The notes under the pieces are model-generated. The model ran no database searches and was not told where the DNA came from. It saw only the letters and a program-made list of their open reading frames with translations. From NCBI RefSeq assembly GCF_020616555.1, contig NZ_CP085173.1:5410001-5474000 (forward strand): a stretch of DNA of 64,000 nt. Reading direction: 5' to 3'. The first letter of the stretch is position 1. Every line of letters begins with the position of its first letter. This DNA comes from Streptomyces longhuiensis. Lineage in GTDB: Bacteria; Actinomycetota; Actinomycetes; Streptomycetales; Streptomycetaceae. Shown here piece after piece: positions 48,279 to 56,668 of this stretch. Made by a program: the position numbers and the translations under genes.

Positions 48279-49175
48279 TCAGCTCAGCGGCAGTCGGTAG
48301 AAGCCGTCCGGCATCGGCTCCACGAGCCCGTCCGCGACGAGCCCGTCGAGGGCGCGCGCCCGCTGCACCGGCTCGTCCCACACGCGGTCCAACGCCGCCT
48401 GGGGAACGGGCGAGACGGCCTCCCGCAGCACGGCGAGCAGCTTCCCGCGGACCTGCCGGTCCGTGCCCGCGTACGTCTGCCCGCGGCGCGGCGGACCGGC
48501 GTGGTCGGGCTTGCCGGCGAGCCGCCAGGCGCACTGGGCGGCGATGGGGCAGCGGTGGCAACTCTCGTTCTTCGCCGTGCAGATGAGGGCGCCGAGCTCC
48601 ATGGAGGCGGCGGCCCAGCGCGAGGCCGTCGACTCCTGCTCGGGCAACAGGGCGCGGGCGAGCTTGCGTTCGGCCGCGGTCGTGGCGTTCGGCGGGTACT
48701 GCACACCGCTCACGGCCCGCGCGAACACGCGCCGCACGTTCGTGTCGAGGACGGCGTGCCGCTGCCCGTACGCGAAGGAGGCCACGGCGGCGGCCGTGTA
48801 CTCGCCGATGCCGGGCAGCGCGAGCAGCTGGGAGTGAGCGGTGGGTACGTCGCCGCTGTGCCGCTCCGTTATGGCGACGGCGGCGCCGTGCAGCCGCAGC
48901 GCGCGGCGCGGATAGCCGAGCCTGCCCCAGGCGCGCACGGCCTCGCCGGGCGCCTCCTTGGCCAGATCGGCGGGGCGAGGCCACCGCGCGATCCACTGCT
49001 CGTACACGGGAAGGACGCGGCTCACCGGCGTCTGCTGGAGCATGAACTCGCTGACCATCACGCCCCAGGGACCCGCGTCGGGGCGGCGCCACGGCAGGTC
49101 GCGGGCGTTCTCCGCGAACCAGTCGATGACGGGGGCGTGAAGGGACTCGGTGCTGGTGTTCGTGGGCGCATTCAT
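48279..49175 (-). CDS. mutY: A/G-specific adenine glycosylase MutY, short form
   Basis: MutY removes adenine mispaired with 8-oxoguanine. The core is intact: DLPWRRPDAGPWGVMVSEFMLQQTPV, the helix-hairpin-helix LLALPGIGEYTAAAVASFAYG, the catalytic aspartate in VLDTNVRRVFAR, and the [4Fe-4S] loop C-x6-C-x2-C-x5-C (CTAKNESCHRCPIAAQC). At 298 residues it is shorter than E. coli MutY (350). The C-terminal 80 residues look like a winged helix rather than the NUDIX-like 8-oxoG recognition domain. ATG 49175 is the start; the frame to 49877 is antisense to the kinase gene. Confidence 0.9.
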   Translation of the reverse strand: MNAPTNTSTESLHAPVIDWFAENARDLPWRRPDAGPWGVMVSEFMLQQTPVSRVLPVYEQWIARWPRPADLAKEAPGEAVRAWGRLGYPRRALRLHGAAVAITERHSGDVPTAHSQLLALPGIGEYTAAAVASFAYGQRHAVLDTNVRRVFARAVSGVQYPPNATTAAERKLARALLPEQESTASRWAAASMELGALICTAKNESCHRCPIAAQCAWRLAGKPDHAGPPRRGQTYAGTDRQVRGKLLAVLREAVSPVPQAALDRVWDEPVQRARALDGLVADGLVEPMPDGFYRLPLS

Positions 49176-49305
49176 GGCAGGACGATCCTGCCATGGGGAG
49201 CGGGGACGACGCGGCCACGCTGTGACGCAAACGGGTTGGCTCGGCCGCGCTCGTTTGACGCCCGCCCCTGACGATCGGCAGGGGCGGCGACCCGGCCGGC
49301 GCTTG

Positions 49306-49311
49306 TACCGT
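49306..49311 (+). promoter_or_regulatory. -10 hexamer TACCGT
   Basis: TACCGT lies eight bases before GTG 49320 (kinase gene). CGGAAG between could be a weak ribosome site. Confidence 0.4.
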
Positions 49312-49319
49312 CGGAAGAC

Positions 49320-50891
49320 GTGAGACCTCCAGCCCGCAGCACGGGCCTCTTGCTCTGGGCGGCCCTGGCCGTCCCTGTCGCCGCCGCGGGGCGCCTCGGC
49401 CTGGAGCGAACCCCGCTGTGGGCGCAGCTCACCGGCCTCGCGGTGCTGGCCGCCGCGACGGCCCTGCACCGCACCTGGCCCGCGACGGCGCTCCTGCTCG
49501 CGGCCGCACCGGGCATCGCGACGTCGCCCTCCCTCTTCACGCTCTCGTACGGCTGCGCGCCGGCGGTCTTCGCCTTCCTGCTGGGCCTGCGCGGCACGGC
49601 GACGGGTGTCGCGCTGCTCTCGTTCGCGGCGGTGGCGGCGGCGGGCACGGCCAAGATCGCGGTACGCCAGGTCGACCCGGCCGCCGAGTGGCTGGTCCTC
49701 ATGGGCACGCTGCTGTTCGGCGCGGTCTTCCCCTGGTTGATCGGCCGCTACTGGCGCCAGAGCCGGGAGCTGACCGCGGCGGGCTGGGCGCGGGCGGAGC
49801 AGCTGGAACGCGAGCACCGGATCATCGCCGACCGCGCGAGGCTGCGGGAGCGGGCCAGGATCGCCCAGGACATGCACGACTCACTGGGCCACGAACTGAG
49901 CCTCATCGCACTGCGCGCGGGCGCGCTCCAGGTGGCACCGGGCATGGCCGAGGCGCACCGCACGGCGGCGGCCGAACTGCGCGCGGCGGCGTCGGACGCG
50001 ACGGACCGCCTGCACGACATGGTCGGCCTGCTGCGCGAGGACGACGAGCCGGCCCCGTTGGCGCCACCGGGCGAAAGCATCGCGGCCCTGATCGAAAGGG
50101 CGGCGGACTCAGGCCTCCCAGTGACCCTGCACAGAACAGACACCACCGCGACCAGCGCCACCACCACCCGAACCACTTACCGAGTGATCCAGGAAGCACT
50201 GACGAACGCGGCGAAGCACGCCCCCGGAGCCCCCGTCACCGTCGAACACGCGCAGAACGAGAGCGGGACGACGGTGGACATCACGAACGGCCGCCCCCGG
50301 CACCGCGCGGGCCCGGCGGGCAGCGGCACGGGCCTCATCGGCCTGCGGGCCGGCGTCACGGCACTGGGCGGCTCGTTCGAGGCCGGCCCGCACGGGGAGG
50401 GCTACCGCGTCAGCGCCAACATCCCGACCAGGAAGACAGCCGGCCCCGACACCGCAACACCGGGGGCCCTCTTCACATCGGCGAGGCGCCTGGCACACCG
50501 CAGGGTCGGGGTGGCGTTCGGGGCGGCGGCAGCGGTGGGGGCGGTCCTGATCGGAGGGGCGTTCGCCTGGTACGCGTACACGAAGACGCACGCGGTGCTG
50601 ACGCCGACCGCGTACGTGGCCCTGAAGATCGGAACGCCGCTGGAGGAGACGGTCCCGCGGCTGCCGGACCGCACGATCAGCGACCCGCCGGTGGACCGGG
50701 CCCCGACCCCACCACCACCGGGAACGGACTGCCGCTACTACAGGGCGAGCGGCGAACTGTTCGTCCCCGTGGACCACTTCAGGCTCTGCTTCGACAAGGA
50801 CGACCGCCACGAACTGCTGGAGAAGAGTGTGATCCCCAGGCCAGGCACAACGGACCAGGTGCAGGAACAGAGGCGGGAGTGGGCGAGATGA
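49320..50891 (+). CDS. NarL-type histidine kinase with an extra C-terminal membrane helix and outside domain
   Basis: Residues 1-145 hold about five membrane helices. The HisKA_3 box ARIAQDMHDSLGHELSLIALRAG has phosphoacceptor H186. The HATPase domain follows (TYRVIQEALTNAAKHAPG, GTGLIGLRAGVTALGG). A typical kinase would end near residue 375. Here the chain continues with a further membrane helix (about 395-420, GVAFGAAAAVGAVLIGGAFAWYAY) and a 100-residue extracytoplasmic domain with two cysteines (DCRYYRASGELF, FRLCFDKDDR) that should form a disulfide. The domain may be the sensor. The response regulator overlaps its stop (ATGA). Confidence 0.87.
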   Translation: MRPPARSTGLLLWAALAVPVAAAGRLGLERTPLWAQLTGLAVLAAATALHRTWPATALLLAAAPGIATSPSLFTLSYGCAPAVFAFLLGLRGTATGVALLSFAAVAAAGTAKIAVRQVDPAAEWLVLMGTLLFGAVFPWLIGRYWRQSRELTAAGWARAEQLEREHRIIADRARLRERARIAQDMHDSLGHELSLIALRAGALQVAPGMAEAHRTAAAELRAAASDATDRLHDMVGLLREDDEPAPLAPPGESIAALIERAADSGLPVTLHRTDTTATSATTTRTTYRVIQEALTNAAKHAPGAPVTVEHAQNESGTTVDITNGRPRHRAGPAGSGTGLIGLRAGVTALGGSFEAGPHGEGYRVSANIPTRKTAGPDTATPGALFTSARRLAHRRVGVAFGAAAAVGAVLIGGAFAWYAYTKTHAVLTPTAYVALKIGTPLEETVPRLPDRTISDPPVDRAPTPPPPGTDCRYYRASGELFVPVDHFRLCFDKDDRHELLEKSVIPRPGTTDQVQEQRREWAR

Positions 50892-51535
50892 TCCGAGTGC
50901 TGCTGGCGGACGACGAGGCGATGGTCCGGGCGGGCGTGAGCGCGATCCTCGCGGCGGGCGGCGACTTCGAGGTGGTGGCGGAGGCGGCGGACGGCCGCGA
51001 GGCGGTGAGCCTGGCGCAGGCCCACCGCCCCGACGTGGCGCTCCTGGACATCCGTATGCCGCGCCTGGACGGCCTGGCGGCGGCGGAGGAGATGGTACGA
51101 GCCGTGCCGGACACGGCGGTGGCGATGCTGACGACGTTCTCGGAGGACGCGTACGTGGCCCGTGCCCTGGCCGGCGGGGCCACCGGATTCCTCCTCAAGT
51201 CCGCTGACCCGCACGAACTGATGGCGGGGGTCAGGGCGGTGGCGGACGGTGCCGCGTTCCTGTCACCGAAGGTGGCACGTCACGTCATCGACGGCTTGGG
51301 GGCACAGCGCCTGGGCCGAGAGGCGGCGGCCAGGGCCCGCGTGGCCACGCTCACACCACGCGAACGGGAGGTGCTTGGCCTGGTGGGCGCGGGCCTCTCG
51401 AACCCGGAGATCGCGCGCCGCCTGCACCTGGTGGAGGGCACGGTGAAGGCCTACGTGAGCGCGGTCCTGGACCGCCTGGAGGTCAGGAACAGAGTGCAGG
51501 CGGCCATCGTGGCGTACGAGGCGGGCCTGGTCTGA
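50888..51535 (+). CDS. NarL/FixJ-family response regulator
   Basis: The receiver has D8/D9, phosphoacceptor D54 in VALLDIRMPRLDG, and switch lysine in GFLLKSADP. The LuxR-type HTH is LTPREREVLGLVGAGLSNPEIARRLHLVEGTVKAYVSAVLDRL. The protein has 215 residues. It is translationally coupled to the unusual kinase upstream by a four-base overlap and must be its partner. The targets are unknown; the neighbouring PAP2 gene converges on it. Confidence 0.92.
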   Translation: MIRVLLADDEAMVRAGVSAILAAGGDFEVVAEAADGREAVSLAQAHRPDVALLDIRMPRLDGLAAAEEMVRAVPDTAVAMLTTFSEDAYVARALAGGATGFLLKSADPHELMAGVRAVADGAAFLSPKVARHVIDGLGAQRLGREAAARARVATLTPREREVLGLVGAGLSNPEIARRLHLVEGTVKAYVSAVLDRLEVRNRVQAAIVAYEAGLV

Positions 51536-52177
51536 TCACCGCCGATGACCGCCGACGGCCACGTACCTGCCCACCACCCCCGGCCCGGCGAACCAGCGAA
51601 CGGCCCCGCTCCCGGACCCCCGCATGGCAACGACGACCCGAGCCCCACTCCTCGCGCAGAGGCGCACCACGACGAACGAGACAAGAGCCCCGACCACCAG
51701 CCCCACCGCCACGTCGTGCGGGTAGTGGACGCCGACGAAGACGCGGGAGAAGGCCATGAGGAGGGCGAGCGGGATGGTGAGCCGGCCGATGGCGGGCCAG
51801 GCGAGGGTGAGGCCGACGGCGGAGGCGGCCGCGATGGTGGCGTGGTTGCTGGGGAACGACCAGTCGCCGTGAGGCGGACACGCGACAAGAGAGGTCAGGG
51901 CGCCGGATACGGCCCGGCAGGGACGCTCTTCGTCGACACCGGACTTGACCAGCTCGCTGCACACATAGGCGACGCCGGTGGCCAGCGGGGCGAGCACCGC
52001 GACGGCCAGGGCTCGTGGATCACCGCGTCGGGCCCGCCACCAGGCGGCGACGAAGAGCACGGCGAAGACCAACAGCCCCAGTTCGGTGAACACCTCCATG
52101 AGGTGCTGGAACCACGACGGGGTGTCGTGGGCGAAGCCGGTGATGTCGCGATAGAGGTCGGAGTCGAAGATTCCCAT
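51536..52177 (-). CDS. PAP2-family membrane phosphatase
   Basis: This 213-residue protein has six predicted helices and all three phosphatase signatures: KSGVDEERP (K-x6-RP), PSNHA (P-S-x-H), and SRVFVGVHYPHD (S-R-x5-H-x3-D). Such enzymes remove phosphate from lipid pyrophosphates such as undecaprenyl-PP or from phosphatidic acid on the outer face of the membrane. ATG 52177 lies seven bases after TACCGT, the leaderless pattern. The frame to 52405 runs through the divergent promoter. The lipid substrate is not determined. Confidence 0.9.
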   Translation of the reverse strand: MGIFDSDLYRDITGFAHDTPSWFQHLMEVFTELGLLVFAVLFVAAWWRARRGDPRALAVAVLAPLATGVAYVCSELVKSGVDEERPCRAVSGALTSLVACPPHGDWSFPSNHATIAAASAVGLTLAWPAIGRLTIPLALLMAFSRVFVGVHYPHDVAVGLVVGALVSFVVVRLCARSGARVVVAMRGSGSGAVRWFAGPGVVGRYVAVGGHRR

Positions 52178-52184
52178 GACAGGG

Positions 52185-52190
52185 ACGGTA
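52185..52190 (-). promoter_or_regulatory. -10 hexamer TACCGT, PAP2 gene
   Basis: TACCGT on the minus strand, seven bases before the PAP2 ATG (52177). Confidence 0.5.
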
Positions 52191-52348
52191 CGTAATGCCC
52201 CAGCACCGTCACATCCCGCGATGGTCTCGTCCCGTACCTGACGAAAGACAGGGGTTGTCCCGCGCCGAGACCGCCGCCCGGGACTATGATCCGCAAAACT
52301 CGTGGGCCGTGGCGGCGGGTGGGGGCGGGAGAACGGGCTGATCTCTCG

Positions 52349-52354
52349 TACAGT
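52349..52354 (+). promoter_or_regulatory. -10 hexamer TACAGT
   Basis: TACAGT lies seven bases before GTG 52362, with no ribosome site. This decides the start of the following gene. Confidence 0.55.
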
Positions 52355-52361
52355 TTGCGCC

Positions 52362-53165
52362 GTGGGATCTCTGCGCAATCCGATCGGGCCGCTTCCCTCC
52401 ACCATTTACTGGCGACGGAGGGCCGTTCTGCTGTCCATGGTGGCGCTGCTCGCGCTGCTGATCGTATGGGCCGTCAACTCCGGTGGCGGAGGCAGCAAGA
52501 CCGGCGCCGGTGGCTCGAACGGCAAGGACACCGCGCCCTCCTCCATCACGCCCGGCCCCTCCGGGTCAGGACCGGCGATCAGCGAACACCCGGGCGGCCG
52601 CGACGAGTCGGGCGGTGGCGGCGGTGAGGACGGTTCCTCCGACGGCGCCAACGGCGAGGGTCCGGGCTCGGGTTCCGACACGGCCGGCTCAGGGGCGGGA
52701 TCCGATGACGGCGCGAAGGGCGGCACGGGCGCGGGCGACCGACTCCCCGCGGGTTCGAGCCTGCCCGACTGCACGACAGGCGGCGTGACCCTGATGCTGC
52801 GCAGCGTCCACAACTCGTACGCGCCGGGCGACAAGCCGAAGTTCGAGCTGTCCGCCAAGAACACGACGGCGAAGGACTGCAAGGTCGATCTGGGCCCGAA
52901 GAGCGCGGTTCTGACGATCACTCAAGCGTCCAGCGACACCGAGATCTGGTCCTCCGGCGACTGTCCCAAGGGTGCCGGGAGCCTCCTGCTGCGCGTACCG
53001 GCGGGCGCCCACATCACGCACACCATCGAATGGGACCGCAAGGCGAGCGCCCCCGAGTGCGCAACCCCGAAGACGGGCCCGGCAACGCCAGGCACCTACC
53101 TGGTAGAGGCAAAGGCGCCCCAACTCCCCAAGTCCCAGACATCCTTCGTACTGGCCAAGGACTGA
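52362..53165 (+). CDS. Membrane-anchored protein with BsuPI-like C-terminal domain
   Basis: This 267-residue protein has a basic cytoplasmic tail (about 25 residues), one membrane helix (AVLLSMVALLALLIVWAV), a Gly/Ser/Asp-rich flexible linker of about 90 residues, and an outside beta-sandwich (VTLMLRSVHNSYAPGDKPKFELSAKNTTAKDCKVDLGPKSAVLTI onward) resembling the intracellular proteinase inhibitor BsuPI fold. Three or four cysteines suggest disulfides. GTG 52362 is chosen because a -10 hexamer stands seven bases before it; the frame from 52302 crosses that promoter. Function unknown; it may inhibit or bind an envelope protein. Confidence 0.78.
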   Translation: MGSLRNPIGPLPSTIYWRRRAVLLSMVALLALLIVWAVNSGGGGSKTGAGGSNGKDTAPSSITPGPSGSGPAISEHPGGRDESGGGGGEDGSSDGANGEGPGSGSDTAGSGAGSDDGAKGGTGAGDRLPAGSSLPDCTTGGVTLMLRSVHNSYAPGDKPKFELSAKNTTAKDCKVDLGPKSAVLTITQASSDTEIWSSGDCPKGAGSLLLRVPAGAHITHTIEWDRKASAPECATPKTGPATPGTYLVEAKAPQLPKSQTSFVLAKD

Positions 53166-53770
53166 CGCCGACCGCCGGCCCCTGACGGGAAATCCCGCCC
53201 GAAGCGCCAACCGGCGACGCGATCAGCCCCACAGAGAGACGGGCCAACAAGCGCCCACAGGCGGCCGGCCCGGCATGAAACGGGCGGGCCCAAAGCGCAC
53301 CGACCGGCGATCAGCCCGGCATGAAACGGGCAGGCTCGAAGTGCACCGACCGGTGATCAGCCCGGCATGAAACGGGCAGGCTCAAAGCGCTCAAAGCGCA
53401 ACCACCCACCGGTGTCCGCGTACGAAACGAGGAGGGAGCAGCGAGCACCCCACCGGCCGGTGGCCGCGTACGAAACAGGAGGGGCCGTGGCGGGATGTGC
53501 GCGCGGAGCCACCAGCACCACGTACAGGTAACCAACTGGGTGACGAGGCCCCGTAGAACAGCGAGCACGTACATCCCGGCGCGGTCCCGCACCCGAAGGC
53601 GGCGCCAGAGAACCACCCGAGGGCCGCAGGGGCCCCTGCAGCAGCGCCCACGAGCTCCGGGGCCTAGGCAGCAGCGCCCACGAGATCCGGGGCCCTAGGC
53701 GGCAGCGGCGACGAGCTCCTAGCCCTCAGCCACCAGCCCCCAGCCGCCAGCCACCAGCCCCCGAAAACTC
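53166..53770. repeat. 605-bp non-coding spacer built from short repeats
   Basis: No gene is supported here. A 46-bp unit beginning CCCGGCATGAAACGGGC starts at 53269, 53315 and 53361 (the last is partial) and contains a GCCCG/CGGGC hairpin. A second pair of repeats shares CCGCGTACGAAAC at about 53417 and 53464. A 30-bp unit (CAGCGCCCACGAG core) starts at 53641 and 53671, with a degenerate third near 53701, and CCACCAGCCCCC repeats close the region. It lies between two convergent genes. Confidence 0.75.
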
Positions 53771-54895
53771 CTAGACGTACCGCTCCAGGATCGACGACTC
53801 GGCCAACCGCGACAGCCCTTCCCGCACGCTCCGGGCGCGGGCCTCCCCGACGCCGTCCACCGTCTGCAGATCATCGACGCTGGCGGCGAGCAGCTTCTGC
53901 AGCCCGCCGAAGTGCTCGACGAGCCGGTCAATGATGGCCCCGGGCAGCCGAGGCACCTTCGCCAACAGCCGGAACCCACGAGGCGAAACGGCCGAGTCCA
54001 GGGTCTCCGGGGACCCGGTGTACCCCAACGCGCGTGCCACAGTGGGAAGTTCGAGAAGCTCGGCATGCGTCAGCGCGTCGAGTTCGAAGAGCGCCTCGTC
54101 AACGGTCCGGGACCGCTTGGCCGTAGGTTCGGGCACATAGTCCCGAATGACGAGCTCCCGCTCGGGCTCCACCCCGGCGATCAACTCGTCGAGCTGAAGG
54201 GCGAGCAGTCGCCCGTCCGTCCCGAGCTCCACCACGTACTCGGCGATCTCGGTGGCGATGCGCCGCACCATCTCCAGCCGCTGCGCGACCGCGGTCACAT
54301 CGCGCACGGTCACGAGATCCTCGATCTCGAGCGCGGAGAGCGTCCCGGCCACCTCGTCCAAGCGGAGCTTGTACCGCTCAAGAGTGGCGAGCGCCTGATT
54401 CGCACGCGACAGAATCGCGGCCGAGTCCTCGAGAACGCGCCGCTGCCCGTCCACGTAAAGGGCGATGAGCCGCATCGACTGCGACACCGAGACCACGGGG
54501 AAGCTGACCTGCTTGCTCACCCGGTCCGCGGTGCGGTGCCGCGTGCCCGTCTCCTCCGTGGGGATCGTGGGGTCGGGCACCAACTGGACGCCCGCCCGCA
54601 GGATCTTGGTGATGTCCTTGTCGATGACGATGCCGCCGTCGAGCTTGCACAGCTCGCGCAGGCGCGTCGCGGTGAACTCGACGTCCAGGATGAAACCGCC
54701 GGTACACATCGACTCGACGGTCTTGTCCCAGCCGAGAACGATGAGTCCGCCGGTGTTGCCGCGGAGGATTCGCTCGAGGCCGTCACGCAGCGCCGTACCG
54801 GGCGCGACCGCGCTCAGTGAGGCGCGCATCAGCCCATCGGCACCGGAGCTCCCGCCGGACTTGCCGGGAGCTGCTGCCCGGTCGTTGGCTGCCAC
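53771..54895 (-). CDS. disA: Diadenylate cyclase DisA
   Basis: DisA makes cyclic di-AMP from two ATP and scans DNA for branched structures. The catalytic DAC domain occupies residues 30-150, with GTRHRTADR carrying the RHR motif (119-121). The usual DGA motif reads DGG (86-88) here. A central helical spine follows, and the C-terminal helix-hairpin-helix DNA-binding region ends LLAASVDDLQTVDGVGEARARSVREGLSRLAES. GTG 54895 follows GGAGGAG and gives 374 residues. radA lies just upstream in the same direction, the usual radA-disA pair. Confidence 0.95.
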   Translation of the reverse strand: MAANDRAAAPGKSGGSSGADGLMRASLSAVAPGTALRDGLERILRGNTGGLIVLGWDKTVESMCTGGFILDVEFTATRLRELCKLDGGIVIDKDITKILRAGVQLVPDPTIPTEETGTRHRTADRVSKQVSFPVVSVSQSMRLIALYVDGQRRVLEDSAAILSRANQALATLERYKLRLDEVAGTLSALEIEDLVTVRDVTAVAQRLEMVRRIATEIAEYVVELGTDGRLLALQLDELIAGVEPERELVIRDYVPEPTAKRSRTVDEALFELDALTHAELLELPTVARALGYTGSPETLDSAVSPRGFRLLAKVPRLPGAIIDRLVEHFGGLQKLLAASVDDLQTVDGVGEARARSVREGLSRLAESSILERYV

Positions 54896-55007
54896 TGCAC
54901 TCCTCCGGTCGCAGATGTCGCAGATATCGCAGAAGTCCCAGATCTTGCGAAACGCGCAGATCTTGAATGCCCAGGGTTCGTACGCACGGGCGAGACCAGG
55001 GCAAAGT

Positions 55008-56417
55008 CTACCGGCGCTCCTCCGTCTCCCGTGGGGCCTCTCGGCGACGGCTCCTCGGCAGCACGCGCAGAGCATCCCCCATGTCGGCGACTTCGGTGAC
55101 CTTCATACCGGCGGGCACCTTGCCGGGATCGCTCGGCACGAGGGCGTGGGTGAAGCCGAGCCGGTGCGCCTCGGCGAGCCGGCGCTGCACGCCCGTCACC
55201 CGTCTGACCTCGCCCGCGAGGCCGACTTCACCGATCGCGACGAGGTTTTTGGGAAGCGGGGTGTCGCTCGCGGCGCTGGCGAGGGCGAGGGCGATCGCGA
55301 GGTCCGCGGCGGGCTCGGAGAGCTTCACGCCGCCGACGGTCGCGGAGTAGATGTCCCGCTTCCCCAGGGCGCTGATCCGCCCGCGCTGCTCCAGCACGGC
55401 GAGCATCATCGAGACGCGAGACGTCTCCAGACCGGACGTGGTGCGCCGAGGGGACGGGATCTGGGAGTCGACGGTGAGGGCCTGGACCTCGGCGACGAGA
55501 GGCCGCCGCCCCTCCAGGGTGACGGTCAGGCAGGTGCCCGGGACGGGTTCGTCGCGACGGGTGAGGAACAGCCCGCTGGGGTCGGCGAGTCCGGTGATGC
55601 CTTCGTCGTGCAACTCGAAGCAGCCGACCTCGTCGGTCGTCCCGTACCGGTTCTTCACGCCGCGCACGAGGCGCAGGCGCGCGTGCCGGTCGCCTTCGAA
55701 GGAGAGGACGACGTCCACGAGGTGCTCGAGGAGGCGGGGTCCGGCGATGGCGCCGTCCTTGGTGACGTGACCCACGAGGAGGGTGGCCATGCCGCGCTCC
55801 TTGGAGGCGCGGATCAGGGCGCCGGCGACCTCGCGGACCTGGGCCATGCCGCCGGGGGCGCCGTCGATCTCGGGGGAGGCGACGGTCTGTACGGAGTCCA
55901 TGATCAGGAGGCTGGGCTTGACGGCGTCCAAGTGGCCGAGGACCGCGGACAGATCGGTCTCGGCGGCGAGATACAGATGGTCGTCGATCGCCTTGATGCG
56001 GTCGGCGCGCATCCGGACCTGGCTGGCCGACTCCTCGCCCGTGACGTACAGGGTGCGGTGCTCGTCGCTGGCGGCCTTGGCGGCGACGTCGAGCAGGAGG
56101 GTGGACTTGCCGACGCCGGGCTCGCCCGCGACCAGGACGACGGCGCCGGGGACGAGGCCCCCGCCGAGGACCCGGTCGAGCTCGGGCACGCCGGTGGAAC
56201 GGGCGGTGGCCTGCCGGGCGTCGACCTGGCCGATCGGGACGGCGGACGTCGTGACCCGGCCGGGCGCGGTCGTCCGCACGGCGGGCGCGCCGTACTCCTC
56301 GACCGTCCCCCACGCCTGGCACTCGCCGCAGCGACCCAGCCATTTCGCCGTCTGCCAGCCGCACTCGGTGCAGCGGTAGGACGGCCGGTCCTTGCCGGAT
56401 TTCGTACGGGCAGCCAT
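55008..56417 (-). CDS. radA: DNA repair protein RadA (Sms)
   Basis: RadA is a RecA-like hexameric helicase that helps branch migration in recombination. An N-terminal zinc finger reads YRCTECGWQTAKWLGRCGECQAWG (C4). Walker A is AGEPGVGKSTLL, the RadA-specific motif is VKNRYGTTDEVG, and the C-terminal Lon-like domain includes DLAIALALASA. The protein has 469 residues. ATG 56417 is seven bases after TACGGT, suggesting a leaderless mRNA. It is followed by disA; in Bacillus, RadA restrains DisA activity. Confidence 0.95.
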   Translation of the reverse strand: MAARTKSGKDRPSYRCTECGWQTAKWLGRCGECQAWGTVEEYGAPAVRTTAPGRVTTSAVPIGQVDARQATARSTGVPELDRVLGGGLVPGAVVLVAGEPGVGKSTLLLDVAAKAASDEHRTLYVTGEESASQVRMRADRIKAIDDHLYLAAETDLSAVLGHLDAVKPSLLIMDSVQTVASPEIDGAPGGMAQVREVAGALIRASKERGMATLLVGHVTKDGAIAGPRLLEHLVDVVLSFEGDRHARLRLVRGVKNRYGTTDEVGCFELHDEGITGLADPSGLFLTRRDEPVPGTCLTVTLEGRRPLVAEVQALTVDSQIPSPRRTTSGLETSRVSMMLAVLEQRGRISALGKRDIYSATVGGVKLSEPAADLAIALALASAASDTPLPKNLVAIGEVGLAGEVRRVTGVQRRLAEAHRLGFTHALVPSDPGKVPAGMKVTEVADMGDALRVLPRSRRREAPRETEERR

Positions 56418-56424
56418 GCACCGA

Positions 56425-56430
56425 ACCGTA
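56425..56430 (-). promoter_or_regulatory. -10 hexamer TACGGT, radA
   Basis: TACGGT on the minus strand, seven bases before the radA ATG, with no ribosome site. Confidence 0.5.
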
Positions 56431-56554
56431 ACCGAGACCACTGACAAGCCGGCGCCGACCACCATCACCCCGCCGCCACCTGCCGCTACCCGCCTCCCGC
56501 CACCACCCGTCGCCGCACGGAGGGCCCCGCGCCGGGTGTGCGCCCGTGCGCCCC

Positions 56555-56610
56555 GGCGCACATATATGCGCCGAGCGCATGTTCCCTTGTACGGAATTTA
56601 GTATTCCCGT
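56555..56610. promoter_or_regulatory. Palindromes in the radA/BACON divergent spacer
   Basis: GGCGCACATATATGCGCC (56555-56572) is a near-perfect 18-bp palindrome. An AT-rich inverted repeat ACGGAAT/ATTCCCGT surrounds 56591-56610. Both sit in an AT-richer spacer between divergent genes and are candidate operators. Confidence 0.4.
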
Positions 56611-56668
56611 CCCCCTTTGAGGGATCGTTTCACCCGTACGGATTAAATGTCCCCAAGGGGGAGGAAGG

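Noticed and set aside
53269..53406. CRISPR-like array
   Set aside because: The whole 46-bp unit is repeated rather than a short repeat with unique spacers, there are only three copies, and no cas genes are present.
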